Part shown: positions 60,949 through 64,000 of the stretch, piece after piece
Position numbering within the stretch: position 1 is the first letter of the stretch
Layout: the number at the start of each line of letters is the position of its first letter
From: Arthrobacter woluwensis
Lineage (GTDB): Bacteria > Actinomycetota > Actinomycetes > Actinomycetales > Micrococcaceae
DNA: 64,000 nucleotides
NCBI RefSeq assembly: GCF_900105345.1
Contig: NZ_FNSN01000003.1
Location: 2,108,001-2,172,000 of the forward strand
Reading direction: 5' to 3'
The notes under the pieces: generated by a model
Databases searched by the model: none
Seen by the model: only the letters and a program-made list of their open reading frames with translations
Told to the model about the DNA's origin: nothing
Translations under genes and position numbers: made by a program

Positions 60949-60982
60949 GGAAGGGCCGGAACCCGCGGGTTCCGGCCCTTCC
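60949..60982. terminator. Bidirectional terminator, perfect 17-bp palindrome
   Basis: The 34 bases are an exact palindrome (17-bp arms, no spacer), centred at 60965-60966, with arms starting GGAAGGGCCGGAACCCG. It lies between the converging ppm1 and rbpA genes. TTC-rich tails on either side add weak U-tracts. Confidence 0.75.
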
Positions 60983-61004
60983 TTCATGTCGTCGTCCAGC
61001 AGCG

Positions 61005-61349
61005 TCAGCTGGCGCGTGCTCCCCGGCGTTCGCGGAGGATCTTGAGGCGGTCCTCAAGGATCTGCTCCAGCTCGGGGATGGAACGGCGTTCCAGCAGCAT
61101 GTCCCAGTGGGTACGGGCGGCCTTTTCATTGGCGTCGACCGGCTTCTCGCCGTCGACCAGGATGGCTTCCTTGCCGGTCTTGGACGTCCAGACCGGGGGG
61201 ATCTCCGCTTCGGCGGCAAAGGTCACGAAAACCTGTTCACCATCGGCGCAGCGGTACTCCACGCGCTGGCGCGGCGCCGGCTCCACACCGGATTCGCTCT
61301 CCATGCTCTGTGCGCCAAGGCGCATGCCTCGCAGGCTGCGATCGCTCAT
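61005..61349 (-). CDS. rbpA: RNA polymerase-binding protein RbpA
   Basis: RbpA binds the group 1/2 sigma factors and RNA polymerase and stabilises the open promoter complex; it is found only in Actinobacteria. The 114-residue protein begins MSDRSLRGMRLGAQSMESE, has the core domain with VEYRCADGEQVFVTFAAEAEIPP near 40-65 and ends in the sigma-interacting helix HWDMLLERRSIPELEQILEDRL. Only one Cys is kept in the core, so a full zinc site is unlikely, as in the mycobacterial version. The ATG at 61349 follows GAGGGAGAA. A SigR/SigH-type promoter lies about 75 bp upstream. Confidence 0.95.
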   Translation of the reverse strand: MSDRSLRGMRLGAQSMESESGVEPAPRQRVEYRCADGEQVFVTFAAEAEIPPVWTSKTGKEAILVDGEKPVDANEKAARTHWDMLLERRSIPELEQILEDRLKILRERRGARAS

Positions 61350-61425
61350 TTGTTCTCCCTCGCTGACCGGGTTCCACGGCACTCACCCTGGCTTGATGGG
61401 CCAGGGAGGATACCCTGTCGAATGC

Positions 61426-61451
61426 AACGCCTTCAGAGCCGGACTTGTTCC
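61426..61451 (-). promoter_or_regulatory. SigR/SigH-type promoter of rbpA
   Basis: On the minus strand GGAAC (61451-61447), 18 bases, then GTT (61428-61426, within CGTT). This matches the thiol-oxidative-stress sigma factor promoters of Streptomyces SigR and mycobacterial SigH. In S. coelicolor rbpA is under SigR. Confidence 0.6.
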
Positions 61452-61510
61452 CGCTCCAGGGCGCAACCACCTATTTTACGGCACCGGAGCCCGATCGCGG
61501 GCCATATGCC

Positions 61511-61536
61511 GCCGGCCCCGTCGAAACGGGGCCGGC
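61511..61536 (-). terminator. Terminator of the SPFH/NfeD operon
   Basis: GCCGGCCCCGT (61511-61521) pairs perfectly with ACGGGGCCGGC (61526-61536) around CGAA, 38 bp beyond the SPFH stop. No T-run is seen. Confidence 0.55.
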
Positions 61537-61573
61537 AGAGCTGGTCCGGCCGCGAAGGTCCGGAGAGGACGCG

Positions 61574-62500
61574 TCAGTGGCGCGGCACGCCACCGGTGGA
61601 GTCGCCGGCGTCGGGCGCCACATTGCCGAGCACGCCGCCGATGCCCTTGAGGGCCTCGCCCACCTCGCTCGGGATGATCCACAGCTTGTTGGACGTGCCT
61701 TCGGCGAGCTTGGGAAGCGTCTGCAGGTACTGGTAGGCCAGCAGCTTCTGATCCGGACGTCCGGCGTGGATCGCGTCGAAGACCTTCTGGATGGCCTGGG
61801 CTTCACCGTCGGCCCTCAGGATCGCCGCCTTCGCGTCGCCCTCGGCCTTGAGGATGGCGGCCTGCCGCTCACCCTCGGCTGTCAGGATCTGGGACTGCTT
61901 GGTGCCTTCCGCCGTGAGGATCGCGGCACGGCGGTCACGCTCGGCGCGCATCTGCTTCTCCATCGAGTCCTGGATGGAGAGGGGCGGATCGATGGCCTTG
62001 AGCTCGACGCGGGAGACGCGGATGCCCCAACGGCCGGTGGCCTCGTCGAGGACGCCGCGTAGCTGGCCGTTGATCTGGTCGCGGCTGGTCAGAGCCTGCT
62101 CCAGGTTGAGGCCGCCCACCACGTTACGGAGCGTGGTGGTGGTGAGCTGCTCGACGGCCTGGATGTAGTTGGCGATCTCATAGGTGGCCGCGCGGGCATC
62201 CGTGACCTGGAAGTACACCACGGTGTCGATGGAGACCACCAGGTTGTCCTCGGTGATGACGGGCTGCGGAGGGAAGGACACCACCTGTTCACGAAGGTCC
62301 AGCAGCGGCAGCAGGCGGTCCACGAAAGGGATGAGGATGGTCAGGCCCGGGTTCAGCGTGCGCTGGTACTTTCCGAGCCGTTCCACCACCCCGGCGCGGG
62401 CCTGCGGCACGATCCGCACGGAACGGATCAGCACGATCAGGACGAAGATCACCAGGGCGATCAGGAGGAAGGAGAGTACGACAGGTAAGGGATTGAACAT
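61574..62500 (-). CDS. SPFH/band 7 membrane protein (QmcA/stomatin-like)
   Basis: This 308-residue protein has one N-terminal helix (about 5-27) and an SPFH domain (about 30-205): VPQARAGVVERLGKYQRTL, REQVVSFPPQPVITEDNL, QVTDARAATYEI. A coiled coil with an internal repeat of about 11 residues, seen in ILTAEG, ILKAEG and ILRADG, covers about 200-245. SPFH proteins form large rings in membranes and organise lipids or proteases. The ATG at 62500 has AAAGG ten bases upstream. The NfeD gene upstream is its usual partner. Confidence 0.92.
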   Translation of the reverse strand: MFNPLPVVLSFLLIALVIFVLIVLIRSVRIVPQARAGVVERLGKYQRTLNPGLTILIPFVDRLLPLLDLREQVVSFPPQPVITEDNLVVSIDTVVYFQVTDARAATYEIANYIQAVEQLTTTTLRNVVGGLNLEQALTSRDQINGQLRGVLDEATGRWGIRVSRVELKAIDPPLSIQDSMEKQMRAERDRRAAILTAEGTKQSQILTAEGERQAAILKAEGDAKAAILRADGEAQAIQKVFDAIHAGRPDQKLLAYQYLQTLPKLAEGTSNKLWIIPSEVGEALKGIGGVLGNVAPDAGDSTGGVPRH

Positions 62501-62557
62501 CAGCAGGTGCCTTTCCTGGGTTGGCGGGACGGGCAAGCGCCTTGCCCGCTGAAAAAG

Positions 62558-63019
62558 TCAGGAAGCAGCGGTGGGCTGCTCGGGAAGTCCGACGACAGCG
62601 TGGGCGCCGTCGATGCGCAGCACCTGGACGGTGGTGCCGGTGAGGAAGCTGAGGCCGTCCGTCCGGGCGCTCCACACGTCGCCCCCGATCTTGACGAGCC
62701 CGCCCTGCGCGCTCACGGTCTCCACGACGAGGGCGGAGTCGCCGATCAGCCGGTCGACATTGCTGAGGGAGTCCTTGGGACCCTTGCGCAGATGTTTCAG
62801 GGCGATGGGCCGGACGAAGAAGATCATCAGGAGCGAGACCAGGCAGAACACGACCACCTGGAGCCAGAAGGGCGCTCCTGCAAGGGCGACGAAGAGGGTC
62901 ACCAGCGAAGAGCCGGCCATCATGAGGAAGATCAGGTCGAGGCTGAGGAGCTCGATCACCCCGAAGACCAGCAACGTGACGAGCCAGAGGGCCCAGAGAT
63001 TGTCGATGAGCCAGTCCAT
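62558..63019 (-). CDS. NfeD-like membrane protein
   Basis: This 153-residue protein has three to four helices (about 5-75) followed by the small OB-fold NfeD domain (about 90-147) with LSNVDRLIGDSALVVE, GGLVKIGGDVWSA and VQVLRIDGAHAVV. NfeD proteins are encoded next to SPFH proteins and are thought to anchor or regulate them. The ATG at 63019 follows AAAGGGG; longer in-frame starts would only add an Arg-rich, unlikely leader. It sits 57 bp upstream of the SPFH gene. Confidence 0.9.
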   Translation of the reverse strand: MDWLIDNLWALWLVTLLVFGVIELLSLDLIFLMMAGSSLVTLFVALAGAPFWLQVVVFCLVSLLMIFFVRPIALKHLRKGPKDSLSNVDRLIGDSALVVETVSAQGGLVKIGGDVWSARTDGLSFLTGTTVQVLRIDGAHAVVGLPEQPTAAS

Positions 63020-63166
63020 CGTGCCACCCCTTTGCTGTGGGTGAGACCAACGCCTCCTTCGGCGACGACTCCCCACGATCGTTTGAACCATCCTAGTCAC
63101 ACCGCGCTCCCGGGCACCTCGCGTGAGGGTCACGATCTGGGCTTCCGTGTCGGGAGGGCTGCCGGT

Positions 63167-64000
63167 TCAGGCCGCGCGAGGGCGGTAGGCGGAGAGGGTG
63201 AACGCCGCCGTGACCGGGGTGAGGGCTCCCAGGGCTTCGGTGCGGCGGGCGAGCGCCTCCGGATCGAGGTGGTGCCCGGCCGGGCCCATGAGCGCGACGG
63301 CGGCGACGTCCGCAGGCGTGAGAGACAGGCCGAACTCGAGCGTCCGCCGCTCGAGCAGCTCGAAGTCCTCTCCCATGCCGGCGTCGAGCCGTTCGGTCTT
63401 GCCTTCCTCGATGTCCAGGAGCCCGGCGACTTCAGCGATCTCCCGCAGATGGGCCGGCTGCGGAGTCACGACGACGGCGACCCCGCCCGGCCGGAGGACG
63501 CGGCGGAACTCGGCCGGGTTACGGGGCGCGAACACCACGAGGAGAGCGTCGGCGCTGCCGGCGGCGAGCGGAAGCGGACGCCAGACGTCCCAGACGAACA
63601 CCGCGGCATCGGGGTTCAGGCGTGCGGCGCGACGGAGGGCGAACTTCGAGATGTCGAAGGCGACGGCGGCCGGGGCGGTGGACCCGGAGCCCTGGGGGCT
63701 CAGTCGCGTGGTCACCTCGTGGAGGTAGTAGCCGGTGCCCGCTCCGGCGTCGACGACCACCGGCGTGCCGGTGTCGCGCGACGGATCCGTTGAGGCCATC
63801 CCTTCACGGACCATCCCGGCGAGTGCTTCCGCCAGGGGAGCATAGTGCCCGCTGTCGAGGAAGGCGGCCCGCGACGCTGCCATGGCGGCGCTGTCCGCGG
63901 TGAACGCCGTGCCTTTGCCGGTGAGGAAGTTGTAGTAGCCCTGTTTGGCGGCGTCGAAGCTGTGGCCCGCGGGGCACTGGAGGCGCGGTCCCTGACCGGG
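63167..64000 (-). CDS. RlmA-type 23S rRNA (guanine-N1) methyltransferase (5' end beyond window)
   Basis: The reading frame is open to the right edge, so the start is off the window; 277 residues are visible. The first of these include LQCPAGHSFDAAKQGYYNFL, the zinc-finger end and substrate region typical of RlmA(I)/RlmA(II), then GHYAPL. The Rossmann domain has VVDAGAGTGYYLHEV (SAM motif I) and FAPRNPAEFRRVLRPGG. The family methylates G745 or G748 in helix 35 of 23S rRNA; the G748 enzymes (TlrB) give tylosin resistance. Which base is modified cannot be told here. Confidence 0.88.
   Translation of the reverse strand, partial: PGQGPRLQCPAGHSFDAAKQGYYNFLTGKGTAFTADSAAMAASRAAFLDSGHYAPLAEALAGMVREGMASTDPSRDTGTPVVVDAGAGTGYYLHEVTTRLSPQGSGSTAPAAVAFDISKFALRRAARLNPDAAVFVWDVWRPLPLAAGSADALLVVFAPRNPAEFRRVLRPGGVAVVVTPQPAHLREIAEVAGLLDIEEGKTERLDAGMGEDFELLERRTLEFGLSLTPADVAAVALMGPAGHHLDPEALARRTEALGALTPVTAAFTLSAYRPRAA

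Noticed and set aside
1-64000. CRISPR arrays, insertion sequences, prophage or integrase genes
   Set aside because: No regular repeat-spacer pattern, transposase, integrase or phage structural gene was seen. The tRNA-Leu has no adjacent integrase or repeated 3' end to suggest an integrated element.

Overview
The window is high-GC DNA from an actinomycete, most likely an Arthrobacter-like member of the Micrococcaceae (Micrococcales). Taxonomic markers are a complete Pup-proteasome locus with PafB and PafC fused into one protein, mycothiol ligase mshC, RbpA, polyprenol-monophosphomannose synthase, and a crtE-B-I-Ye-Yf-Eb cluster for a cyclic C50 carotenoid. Genus is inferred from gene content only.

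Layout. 1-2.8 kb: three secreted proteins (an SH3-like protein cut by the window edge, an unrecognised exported protein, a secreted lipase). 2.85-5.6 kb, minus strand: an electron-transfer operon of ferric-reductase-like membrane protein, FMN-binding protein and ApbE flavin transferase. 5.7-11.0 kb, minus strand: the C50 carotenoid operon, with a divergent tspO-DUF2867-idi operon at 11.15-12.9 kb supplying and perhaps tuning the same pathway. 13.0-15.2 kb, minus strand: PadR regulator, DUF1048 protein and two-part ABC exporter, tightly coupled. 15.7-30.0 kb, plus strand: an unusual phosphate and cell-surface cluster. It holds three PstS-like proteins of very different size, an Ig-like surface protein, pstC, pstA, a sortase-fold protein without its catalytic residues, pstB, a lytic transglycosylase, an intact-looking sortase, and a PASTA protein without a kinase. 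A four-unit 11-bp PHO-box-like array and two tandem hairpins precede it. 30.1-32.3 kb: a HelR-type RNA-polymerase-releasing ATPase under an exact rifamycin-associated element. 32.5-34.8 kb: a membrane alpha/beta hydrolase and a SRPBCC protein, followed by tRNA-Leu(GAG).

35-58 kb is mainly actinobacterial core: M20 peptidase, DUF5703, uppP, mshC, PAC2, HAD hydrolase, M50 protease, trmI, then arc/mpa-dop-pup-prcB-prcA-pafA, two FKBP isomerases, pafBC, tatA, tatC and a Ski2-like helicase. 58-64 kb: YtcJ-like amidohydrolase, a promoter with a structured non-coding stretch (candidate sRNA), ppm1/dpm1, rbpA with a SigR/SigH-type promoter, an SPFH/NfeD pair, and an RlmA-type rRNA methyltransferase cut by the right edge.

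The strongest leads are the phosphate/sortase/PASTA cluster with its pseudo-sortase, the helR-RAE unit, the structured element at about 59.8-60.0 kb, and the oxidative-stress-type promoter of rbpA. All calls come from reading the sequence; no database search was run.
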